Source of the DNA: Sinorhizobium sojae CCBAU 05684
GTDB taxonomy: Bacteria; Pseudomonadota; Alphaproteobacteria; Rhizobiales; Rhizobiaceae
Direction of reading: 5' to 3'
DNA: 64,000 nucleotides
NCBI RefSeq assembly: GCF_002288525.1
Contig: NZ_CP023068.1
Span: 1,488,001 to 1,552,000 of the forward strand
The notes under the pieces were generated by a model. The model saw only the letters and a program-made list of their open reading frames with translations, was not told where the DNA came from and did no database searches. Each line of letters starts with the position of its first letter. Position 1 is the first letter of the stretch. Positions 55,780 to 62,979 of this stretch are shown piece after piece. The position numbers were made by a program, and so were the translations under genes.

Positions 55780-55894
55780 CGCACCCTCCTTATTTCAGAA
55801 GTTCAAATGAAAGCTCAATAATGTGTGGGGATCCGCGCGGGCTTTGCGGCAAAAGCTCACAATCTGCGGAACTCCACGATATTGCGCCAGTATC

Positions 55895-56617
55895 TCAGGC
55901 GATTGGCCCGCCTCTCAGGGGCAGAGGGAAAAAGCGGACCTTCAGCCCCTTCGCTACGCGGTACCTGGCAATCCAGCTCTCCAGGGTGAAATTTTGCTTC
56001 CACTTCGCGGCGGAGCTGGAGTTTGAATAGATAAGCCGGCTCCCGTTGCCCGTGTGGGGCCCAAGCAGCCCCACATGGCCTATGTTTCGGCGCGTACCGA
56101 CCGTCTCCGTTGGCGAGATGATGATCCCGCCCGCTGGTACTTCGTCATCCTGGAGTGTGTGTCCGAAGCAGGCGCGTAGTTCCTGGTCAAAGATAGCGGT
56201 TCCGTCGGTTCTCGTTATCCATCTGCCAAGAACCTGGTGGGCGATCCTCCGAACAGCCCACACGCACGCCAAATTCCCATGGTCTGGTCCGTCAGCGGAC
56301 GAAAATCTGTCGACCTGCTCGACGGCCCGAGAATGCACGTCACGATGGGCGTTAGCATCGCTAGGACCACATGAGACGCCCGCTGCCGTCGGCGTTGCGG
56401 TCTCACGCTGGAGGACATCAATGGCGGTGTCCGAGTCGCGCAATTCCAGTCCGCGCTCGGTAATTTCGAAGAGAAGTTGGCCGGAATCCTCCTCGCCGCG
56501 CTGTGTCACCACAAGATATCTTCTGCCATTGACGTTTATCTCGGCCCCCTCGTTCACGTAATCAGTTGTGTCGTCAAGAAACGGCTGAATTTCGGGATAT
56601 CGTTGCTCCACACTCAT
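55895..56617 (-). CDS. NlpC/P60-like peptidase, probable
   Basis: This 240-residue protein starts at ATG 56617 (MSVEQRYPEIQPFLDDTTDY) behind GGAGGGGAATGACC. The first 70 residues are a small domain (GRRYLVVTQRGEEDSGQLLF). The C-terminal half shows an ACVWAVRRIAHQVLG helix with C118, then GGIIISPTET and IGHVGLLGP with H181. This order (Cys on the first helix, His on a following strand) is typical of NlpC/P60 and CHAP peptidases, which cut peptidoglycan peptides or amide bonds. No signal peptide is seen, unlike its neighbours. The assignment rests on the motif pattern only. Confidence 0.6.
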   Translation of the reverse strand: MSVEQRYPEIQPFLDDTTDYVNEGAEINVNGRRYLVVTQRGEEDSGQLLFEITERGLELRDSDTAIDVLQRETATPTAAGVSCGPSDANAHRDVHSRAVEQVDRFSSADGPDHGNLACVWAVRRIAHQVLGRWITRTDGTAIFDQELRACFGHTLQDDEVPAGGIIISPTETVGTRRNIGHVGLLGPHTGNGSRLIYSNSSSAAKWKQNFTLESWIARYRVAKGLKVRFFPLPLRGGPIA

Positions 56618-56659
56618 GGTCATTCCCCTCCACCAATAAGTCAGGATACGCGGCGGCAT

Positions 56660-57099
56660 CTTGAATTAGACAACACGAGTGCTTCTCAGAAGTGATTGGC
56701 GTCACCAGCCACTTCTCTCTGCAACTATTCACTAAATGTAATCGCCCCGCGCTACCGTCGATTAAGTCCTGAGCAACAATGCTCGCAGCATTCGCACGAC
56801 AAATATCCGCAGCTATCTCGCGATGGCCGCCAAACGAAAAATCGACATTCTATCTGCAACGGCTGCTTATTGTACTCCCGCCGGAATACCTGTCTGTTCC
56901 AGAAGTAACATTGCTGCTCAATGCAGCGCCCTGCGGGAGGCATTTATCAGCACCAGTTTATACAACCAACCCCTTAAATTAGCCAGTTGCAAAGCCGCCC
57001 GTTACAATTTGTGATTCACAAATCTCCAACGCTAATTTTTCTTGTGGGAAGTCATTGGAAGTGACCGTCGATGCCTGCGTGCAAGGGCAGACGCCGTAC
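56660..57099. other. 440-bp AT-rich stretch without a supported gene
   Basis: Three overlapping short frames look like noise and none has a ribosome binding site. The left part should carry the promoter of the minus-strand peptidase genes. The right part ends at the terminus of a miniature element at 57100. Confidence 0.4.
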
Positions 57100-57687
57100 T
57101 GTCGCTTGGCATTTAATTTGGGTCTCCCTCAATTTGTGTGGTTCACTCGCCGTTAGACATGATGCCGCTATAGGCGTGGTATGCGAACGAAAATGAAATG
57201 GCCGCCGGCCAGGGATCAAGTTCTGGGTGTCGCGCTCACTGATGATGACAGCTGGGTTGTTTCCGCTGCCGGACCAGCCTTCGGCATTTGCCCTGATTGC
57301 GGACGGCGGACCCGAAATCGGCATGGCTGGTCCAACCGAAGCCTTCAAGATCTGCCGGTCCAGGGAAAGACCGTAACGGTGAAGCTTCGGTTGAGCCGCT
57401 GGCGGTGCGCGCATCAGAAATGTGAACGACAAACGTTCACCGAGCGACTGCCGACGACTGCCTCCCCTTATGCGCGCCGGACAAGGAGGGTCTCCGCGAT
57501 TGTCGGTCTGCTAGACCATAGCGCAGGCGACCGTCCCGGCGAGCGCTTGATGCGACGCTCGGCATGCCGGTCAGCGACGACACGATCCTGCGGCAGCTGA
57601 AGCGGGATACCGAGCCCGCTGCTGCCGCTCGGCCAAAATCGCCACCACACAAAGTGAGGAAGAACCCGTTTACGTGCCAAGCGACAG
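57100..57687 (+). mobile_element. 588-bp miniature ISL3-derived element
   Basis: It is bounded by TGTCGCTTGGCATTTAATT at 57100 and the inverted TGTCGCTTGGCACGTAAAC at 57687. The inner parts also match (CTCAATTTGTGTGG against CTCACTTTGTGTGG read inward), giving imperfect inverted repeats of about 43 bp. Inside is the 5' third of an ISL3-type transposase gene joined directly to the right end, so it is an internal-deletion derivative movable in trans. Confidence 0.8.
57181..57640 (+). pseudogene. ISL3-family transposase, N-terminal fragment with frameshift
   Basis: ATG 57181 opens the ISL3 N-terminal zinc domain: CPDCGRRTRNRHGW, then RWRCAHQKCERQTFTERL, with Cys pairs CxxC and C...C. The frame matches the window-start element up to GERLM, where a missing base (GCGACGCTC against GCGAAGGCTC) shifts it. 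The gene ends after about 150 codons in the deletion junction. It supplies the N-terminus that the copy at 1-1812 lacks. Confidence 0.8.
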
Positions 57688-57976
57688 GGATACGTCGATG
57701 CCGGCATACTGCTTCATGGTCGTCTCTCCGTGCTGCTATGGAGCAGGCCACTCCTGACTCCGCGACACCATCATTGTGAGGGACGACCACCGGCCCTTCA
57801 AACCGGGCGGGCCGGGTTCCGCCCGTTACACCATCTTTTTAGCACAGAACGGAAACATCCGATTTGCTGCGATGAAAGTCTTCGGACGCTTAGCAGCGGT
57901 GCACATGGCCGAGAGCCGAGTCAGCTTCTCGGGACGCCAATTGCTGAAAGTGCGCAGTCGCTTTAGGGGGAGCTTC

Positions 57977-58912
57977 TTAGGGCTTAGCGAGGCTCACCTT
58001 CTTTCCGATATGATCGCGCCAAAGTCCAAGCCGCTTTATTCGATATTCAACCAGCTCTGGTGAGGTCCCGAAGAAAGACGCAATCTCAGCGGCACTCTTG
58101 CCATCCGAGATCATTCGCTTGACCGCATCTCGTGGGAGCAACGTCGCCGACGCAAGGAAATAAGCGTCGTGTTCTTCAGCACTGTCGTACGTACGGCCGA
58201 AGGAGCCGGCAATCTTCGCTATCTTAGTAAGCTTATGCCCGGAAAGAATGTGCCAATACTCTTCGAGCAGCGTTACTCTTTGTCTCTCTATGGTATGGGA
58301 GTCGTTTAGAAAAACAACCCAGCTATCCTGAACAGCGTTCAACGGAATGCTCATCGCCGACCACTCGTTGCACGATGGTCCTGCAAGCGTGTTTCTTGTT
58401 TTCTCATCGATGCAGGATGAATCCCGCAGCCGCTCTACTGTGACTGAATCGACAATCAAAAAGAACGGATCCAATGGATCGTTCTTCTTCAATCCTAAGT
58501 CCTTTCGGAAATCTTCAGCGGTCTGCTCTAGTTCCTCCTTGGACATAACGATAACTTCACCATCTGTTAGCGCATTGCTCGGCTCCGATGTGTCTCCCTC
58601 GGCATAGTGCTGCCGAAGACATGCCGCGGCCCGCAGCAAGGTTTGCACCGTCCCGGAGGATGCGTTCTTCCCGGCGCGGAAGTGGACGAATGCCACCTGG
58701 TCAAAGCCGAGCTCATGTGCATCGGCGTCCGGGCCGAGCCACTCGAGCAGCCTGATCTTGGAGTTGTTGTCGGGCGATCCATCGCCCCGCTCGATGCGGG
58801 CCAGCGTGGAGAAACTGATCCCCACGATCCCCGACAGCGCCCTAATGCTGAAGCCTTCGCGTTCTCGCTTCTCGCGGACGGCCCTGACGAGTTTTTCCTC
58901 GAATTCGTTCAT
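57977..58912 (-). CDS. XRE-type regulator with ImmA/IrrE-like domain
   Basis: This 311-residue protein starts at ATG 58912. The N-terminal XRE helix-turn-helix is FSIRALSGIVGISFSTLARI (residues about 21-40). The C-terminal half resembles the ImmA/IrrE (DUF955) peptidase fold, with LLEEYWHILSGH where HExxH normally lies and DAYFLASATLLPRDAVKRM after it. The first zinc His of HExxH is not obvious, so catalysis may be lost. A second HTH-like tail (AAEIASFFGTSPELVEYRIK) follows. Such proteins are switches for mobile elements and defence operons. It is divergent from the E2-like gene and probably controls it. Confidence 0.82.
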   Translation of the reverse strand: MNEFEEKLVRAVREKREREGFSIRALSGIVGISFSTLARIERGDGSPDNNSKIRLLEWLGPDADAHELGFDQVAFVHFRAGKNASSGTVQTLLRAAACLRQHYAEGDTSEPSNALTDGEVIVMSKEELEQTAEDFRKDLGLKKNDPLDPFFLIVDSVTVERLRDSSCIDEKTRNTLAGPSCNEWSAMSIPLNAVQDSWVVFLNDSHTIERQRVTLLEEYWHILSGHKLTKIAKIAGSFGRTYDSAEEHDAYFLASATLLPRDAVKRMISDGKSAAEIASFFGTSPELVEYRIKRLGLWRDHIGKKVSLAKP

Positions 58913-58923
58913 TTTTACCCAAT

Positions 58924-58969
58924 TGTGCGATCAGCACACGTTGACACGTTTCCTCGCTAAAGGCATCCT
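58924..58969. promoter_or_regulatory. divergent promoter/operator region
   Basis: In the 93-bp gap between the divergent genes an inverted repeat TGTGC(gatca)GCACA lies at 58924-58938. A TTGACA (58941-58946) follows, with CATCCT 17 bases further on as a poor -10. This fits binding of the XRE regulator to its own promoter and that of the plus-strand gene. Confidence 0.35.
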
Positions 58970-59005
58970 GTGCTGGTGACACAGATTCGCACATCGGCAG
59001 GTAAA

Positions 59006-59974
59006 ATGGAAGTCTTGTTAAACGGCGATGCGCGCGCTGAGTTGCAGCGGATTGGCGACGGTTTGGACGCGCGCCAGCCCGTGAGGGTAAAGGACGGGGG
59101 CATCGTCATCCTCGACCCGCAGCCCACGTCAACAACCGTCCAGGAGAAAAATCATGAGCAACGACAGAGTGCGCGAGGACCCGCAGCCAGGTCACGGCAA
59201 GGGTCCACCCGACGGCAAGGGTCGTCCGATCGATCACGGGCGACCCGTGCCCAACCACGGGTCGTCGGCCTCGCCGGCCACTACGCTCGGCAGCTAGAGG
59301 ATGTGCAACGAGCATACCCCGGAGCAACTCTCCTCCCCGACGAGCACGGGGTATGGCTTCTCGCGCGCAGCCGCGTCTTGGATGGCCTAGCGCGCGAAGC
59401 CAAATTTCTTATCGCCTTGCCGTACACACCTGCGGTGGAGCCGCGCGGATGGGCGTTTTGGGAGCAAGATGGGCAGGTCGAATGGATCGGCCCGCGACAC
59501 ACTAATTTCACTGATGGCTCTGTATGCGCTTATCACCCGAAGCTCGACAACGCTTGGTCGCCGGGCGGTGACTTGCGCACTTTGCTGGACCTCTACAGCG
59601 TATGGGCGCTCCGGCACCTGCACTTGGCGGTTTTTGATCGGTGGGTGGGACGCCAGCACGCGATGCCGGATGCTGCAGGGCGATCTGACCCCTACTACCG
59701 GCTACTCCAGTTCAAGGAGGCTGAACTTTGCAGCTGTGGGTCAGATCGGCGATATGGCGCGTGCTGCCGACCGTACGATCTGAAATTGCCGTTCCTCTCA
59801 ATTAAGCGGATGTTCGAAAAACGCAACGGTGGCCGCAGCATCCTTGATCGCGCTGCCCCTCCGGAAATTACAGCATCAGTCACCAGTGGTGGACGAAATG
59901 CCCCACCTCCCATCTTGGATGTTCACGACCCTCTGCGAGAGCACATCGTGGCCAAAGCAGGCAAGATGGGGTAG
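59006..59974 (+). CDS. E2-like (UBC fold) protein with C-terminal SEC-C zinc motif
   Basis: This 322-residue frame starts at ATG 59006, but the 5' part is uncertain. Residues about 45-95 are Arg-rich and may be noncoding or shifted. The confident part begins near QLEDVQRAYPGATLLPDE. The segment NFTDGSVCAYHP, then AWSPGGDLRTLLDLYSVWAL and DRWVGRQ, matches bacterial E2-like domains of CBASS and related conjugation systems, with the Cys of GSVCAYHP as probable active site. A SEC-C zinc motif CSCGSDRRYGACC follows. E2 proteins carry a ubiquitin-like or target protein as a thioester. No E1 adjoins it on this strand. The E1 of the CBASS operon is 3 kb away. Confidence 0.6.
   Translation: MEVLLNGDARAELQRIGDGLDARQPVRVKDGGIVILDPQPTSTTVQEKNHEQRQSARGPAARSRQGSTRRQGSSDRSRATRAQPRVVGLAGHYARQLEDVQRAYPGATLLPDEHGVWLLARSRVLDGLAREAKFLIALPYTPAVEPRGWAFWEQDGQVEWIGPRHTNFTDGSVCAYHPKLDNAWSPGGDLRTLLDLYSVWALRHLHLAVFDRWVGRQHAMPDAAGRSDPYYRLLQFKEAELCSCGSDRRYGACCRPYDLKLPFLSIKRMFEKRNGGRSILDRAAPPEITASVTSGGRNAPPPILDVHDPLREHIVAKAGKMG
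59154..59297 (+). CDS. 47-residue Gly/Pro-rich small protein, possible
   Basis: ATG 59154 follows a good AGGAGAAAAATC and opens MSNDRVREDPQPGHGKGPPD in a different frame from the E2-like gene it overlaps. It ends ATTLGS with TAG at 59295-59297, just before the confident start of the E2-like domain. If real, the E2-like gene would have to restart near 59300. It could be a conjugated or regulatory peptide, or a chance frame. Confidence 0.35.
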   Translation: MSNDRVREDPQPGHGKGPPDGKGRPIDHGRPVPNHGSSASPATTLGS

Positions 59975-60148
59975 ACCTGTAGGCTCTGTGGGCTAAGAGC
60001 AATTCTCTGAAGGGCAACCCCTCGCCTTGAGATCCCATCAGGGGTGAGTAGCGGCAGAGTGAGGTCGGAATCGAACCCATGACACCATAGGATCATTGAG
60101 ACCAAAACACTGATTCGATGTGATAATGTCATATCAAAGAAGAACCCG

Positions 60149-60358
60149 ATGAACGAAGACGAGCTGAACAAGCGTTTAGATGCCCTCCATGCCCGTTTGA
60201 CATGGATTTCTGACACAGAGGCCCGGGCGGCTTGGATCCAAGCTTATGGTGCGAATGGAGAGTTCGACCAAGAGCGCACCAAGATTCTCACCGACGCTGA
60301 GGACGTCCTCGACCAGCTGGTTGCGTTGGGGGGCGGACCCAAGTTTCAATACAAATAG
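60149..60358 (+). CDS. small hypothetical protein of 69 residues
   Basis: ATG 60149 (MNEDELNKRLDALHARLTWI) follows AAAGAAGAACCCG. The protein is helical, acidic and hydrophilic. It ends 7 bases before the next gene, so the two form an operon. I do not recognise it. It may be the partner of the HEPN-like protein. Confidence 0.6.
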   Translation: MNEDELNKRLDALHARLTWISDTEARAAWIQAYGANGEFDQERTKILTDAEDVLDQLVALGGGPKFQYK

Positions 60359-60365
60359 ATTTGCC

Positions 60366-61018
60366 ATGAACGACGCAACCGGATCCGTCTTTAATGCCTC
60401 CCCACCTCCGCGCGCGGCTGATGTCCTGTTCGGGTCGAGCACTGAAGACTGGCCACTCAATGCTTGCATTCAGCACTGGGGCGAGGTTGACCATGCTTAT
60501 AAGGCCGGCTTCCGGAGGGCTGCTTACCAGCTGGCCGCACAGATGTGCGAGCGCCCCCACGATCAGGATTCCATCGTTTATCCGATCGTCTATCTTTACC
60601 GTCATCACGTCGAACTGATGCTCAAGGACATTTTCCGCCTCGGCGCCGATCTTCTCAACGCGCCGATATCGGGAAGTCAGGAAAAGCACCTGGGTCGGCA
60701 CGATCTTGCGCAGCTGTGGAACATGATTCGGCCCATGCTTGATCCCATTTGCGATCTGGCAGGCGCCGACCACTTGCCCTGGAAGATCTCGACGGTATCG
60801 AAGCCTACATGCGCCAGCTAAATGAGCGGGATCCACGAGGGGAGAGCTTCCGCTACGCGCGCAGTCGCGACGCGACGCGCACGCTGGGGGCGGATCTCGT
60901 CCATATTAATATCCGCTGGTTTGCCATACATATGGAGAAGCTGGCCGATTATCTCGACGGCCTAGAAAACTGGCTTGGAATGCTGGTTGACGGGCGTGAC
61001 AAGGCTTATGCCGGATGA
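60366..61018 (+). pseudogene. HEPN-like helical protein, frameshifted
   Basis: ATG 60366 (MNDATGSVFNASPPPRAADV) opens a frame with IVYLYRHHVELMLKDIF and HDLAQLWNMIRPML. These RHxxELxLK and HxLxxLW patterns occur in HEPN-like proteins near defence genes. At about 60783 the reading shifts by one base, and the other frame continues coherently with ALEDLDGIEAYMRQLNE and ADLVHINIRWFAIHMEKLAD to 61018. Joined, they make about 216 residues. It could be a real mutation or a sequencing error. Confidence 0.55.
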
Positions 61019-61105
61019 CATTTCAAGAACCGCAGGTGGCTTTGGGGAGCTTGCCTCCCATCGTGACGTCCGCACCATTGCCTGCCCGCCAAAGTTTTCG
61101 GCGGC

Positions 61106-62521
61106 CTATTTGAGCGTCAGCGTAGCCACATATTCTCGGGTTCCAGCGTTGAACTCGTGGAGCACTGTTTCAGGCATGGTATTCCACCGGTGGCCGAGCG
61201 CGACGGCGAACTGAGATGGACCGGCATAATAGAACTGGATCTGCTTCAGCTGGTATTTTGCCGCAAGACGGGCAATGCGCCCTTTGACCTGCCCGACGAT
61301 CGCCTGCATTTCTTTGGCCGACGTAACCGGCACTGAGAGTTGGAAGCGCTGGATTTTTTCGGCAGGAATCCCCGATGAGACCAGATCGCGGAAAGGGTCC
61401 CGGAGGATCCCGATGCTCACGGTCAAAACATCACCTGGATCCAGCTGAGGCTCCGACACGTCCCATTGAGGATACGCAGCGCCTGCCTCAGGACGATCGT
61501 CCGTTGCCCATACGCCGTCACGGGTCAGGATATCGATGTCGAAGCCGGAGGCTGATCGAAACGACCATCCGAGAGCAAAGCCGGCCGACAGACGATAGGA
61601 TCCCTGCAGAGTCAGGCGGGACGCTCCCTGTTGCTTCAGCCAGGTGGCCGTTCGCTGCAGAGGCTTGAGCAATCCTTCATGCCAGTCGGCCGTGCTGCCG
61701 GCGCCGGCCGAAAATGCGGCGGCGTCCAGTTCCAGCATCGAGGGATTACTCTCCTTCCGGTCGGAGAGAATATGCAGAGCGAAGGGTGGCAAAGGCAGGC
61801 TTTCGTCCATCGCTGCTTCAATACACTGAACCAAGGCCGATCGGGTCAGGAAACTGCCGATGTTGTGGTTCGCCTTGGCCATTGCGAGAAGATCGTCGAA
61901 GATCTTCTGGAGCTGGCTGGACTTGAGGTCCAAGGCGGGAAACGCCTCATGGAACGCACTATCAAACAGGCTTCGGGCTGTGTTTTCGTCCGGTATGTTG
62001 CGTTCGTCAAAGTCTACAAAATCGACCACGAATCCGCCAAGCGGATCCGGATATTGAGCGACAACATCGGCTCGGAACTTGGCATCGAAGTGTGCCTTGA
62101 TCTCCGTAAACGGATCATAGAATGGGCGCGCCTTCCGGACCCGGTCCCGGTCCTTCGCCATGTAAGCCAAGGTGGCGGGAATCTGCGGCGTGACGAGAAT
62201 ATGGGTTCTCGCGGTATCGGGGTAGCTATCATGATAATGAGAGAACCCTTCCACGATCTCCTTGACGTCGGCCGGCTTAAGAACACCCGACTTGGCCTGA
62301 TGGCGGTCGATGACTGAGCCGTGTGGCGCCAGAGGCGCAAAAAAGCGGGCTTCGAGATCTTCGAGACCTTCGAAGATCATGCCTTCGAACGCGGGATTCA
62401 CGAGCCAGGCCGGCAGTCGGGCAAGGCCGTCCCAGATCTGGTATTCAAAACCATTCTGGGCGATCACGCCACCCATACCTCTGTAATCGGTCAGCGTTGG
62501 CGCTGGCTGCTTGTCGGTCAT
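61106..62521 (-). CDS. cap4: CBASS effector: Cap4-like nuclease with SAVED domain
   Basis: This 471-residue protein is in an ATGA overlap with the JAB gene. The N-terminal half is a DUF4297/Cap4-type restriction-like nuclease: FEGMIFEGLEDLEARF then RHQAKSG with Q75 and K77 of the PD-(D/E)xK-like core. Residues about 260-471 form a SAVED domain (LTLQGSYRLSAGFALGWSF, then FYYAGPSQFAVALGHRWN), which binds cyclic oligonucleotides. In CBASS the second messenger made by a CD-NTase activates the effector to degrade DNA and stop phage growth. It is the last gene of the operon. Confidence 0.87.
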   Translation of the reverse strand: MTDKQPAPTLTDYRGMGGVIAQNGFEYQIWDGLARLPAWLVNPAFEGMIFEGLEDLEARFFAPLAPHGSVIDRHQAKSGVLKPADVKEIVEGFSHYHDSYPDTARTHILVTPQIPATLAYMAKDRDRVRKARPFYDPFTEIKAHFDAKFRADVVAQYPDPLGGFVVDFVDFDERNIPDENTARSLFDSAFHEAFPALDLKSSQLQKIFDDLLAMAKANHNIGSFLTRSALVQCIEAAMDESLPLPPFALHILSDRKESNPSMLELDAAAFSAGAGSTADWHEGLLKPLQRTATWLKQQGASRLTLQGSYRLSAGFALGWSFRSASGFDIDILTRDGVWATDDRPEAGAAYPQWDVSEPQLDPGDVLTVSIGILRDPFRDLVSSGIPAEKIQRFQLSVPVTSAKEMQAIVGQVKGRIARLAAKYQLKQIQFYYAGPSQFAVALGHRWNTMPETVLHEFNAGTREYVATLTLK

Positions 62522-62979
62522 GCGTCCAATTCCAATTTTACGTTTTGCTCGAAGCCGCGTGGATCAAAGAGCCAAGCGCCCGCCTCGAATTTGTCGGCGC
62601 GCAGGCGAACGATCATCAGCACTGCGAAGCTGCCCTTGAAATCCGGATCCCTGACCAGATCCCGCATGCTCTGGACGTCGACCCCACTAGGGCGGACTTC
62701 GAAGCTGGGATGGCTGTGCCACTCGCCGATATAGTTGTAGCGGCGATACTGGTGATGAGTCCGGTCGAAGAATCGCGTTGCATCGCGTACGGCCTGAAGA
62801 ATGTCGACCAGGAACCGGCTGAAAGTGCCGGGCCGAGCCTGAAGCGTCATTGTGGATACGCGGAAGTGCGAGGGCTCAACCTGTTCGCCGAACAGCTGGC
62901 CCCCGATTTCCTTGTCGCCGGCACGCTTGAGGGCAGTCGTCAGAGTTGCCAGTTCACTGGGTGAAAGCTTTAAGAGCAT
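62518..62979 (-). CDS. cap3: JAB/JAMM deconjugase (Cap3-like)
   Basis: I chose ATG 62979 (MLLKLSPSEL, 153 residues) with GGAG upstream; a TTG at 62997 would add six residues. The JAMM zinc signature is complete: E24 in DKEIGGQLFG, then HSH with H88 and H90 in GEWHSHPSFE, and S98 and D101 in RPSGVD. In type II CBASS this protease removes Cap2-made conjugates from the CD-NTase. It overlaps the E1 gene by 26 bases and the effector gene by 4. Confidence 0.88.
   Translation of the reverse strand: MLLKLSPSELATLTTALKRAGDKEIGGQLFGEQVEPSHFRVSTMTLQARPGTFSRFLVDILQAVRDATRFFDRTHHQYRRYNYIGEWHSHPSFEVRPSGVDVQSMRDLVRDPDFKGSFAVLMIVRLRADKFEAGAWLFDPRGFEQNVKLELDA

Noticed and set aside
57804-57825. GC hairpin CGGGCGG/CCGCCCG as a terminator
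   Set aside because: The stem is only 7 bp with an 8-base loop, the T run is 9 bases away, and no plus-strand gene ends there. It is too weak to list as a feature.
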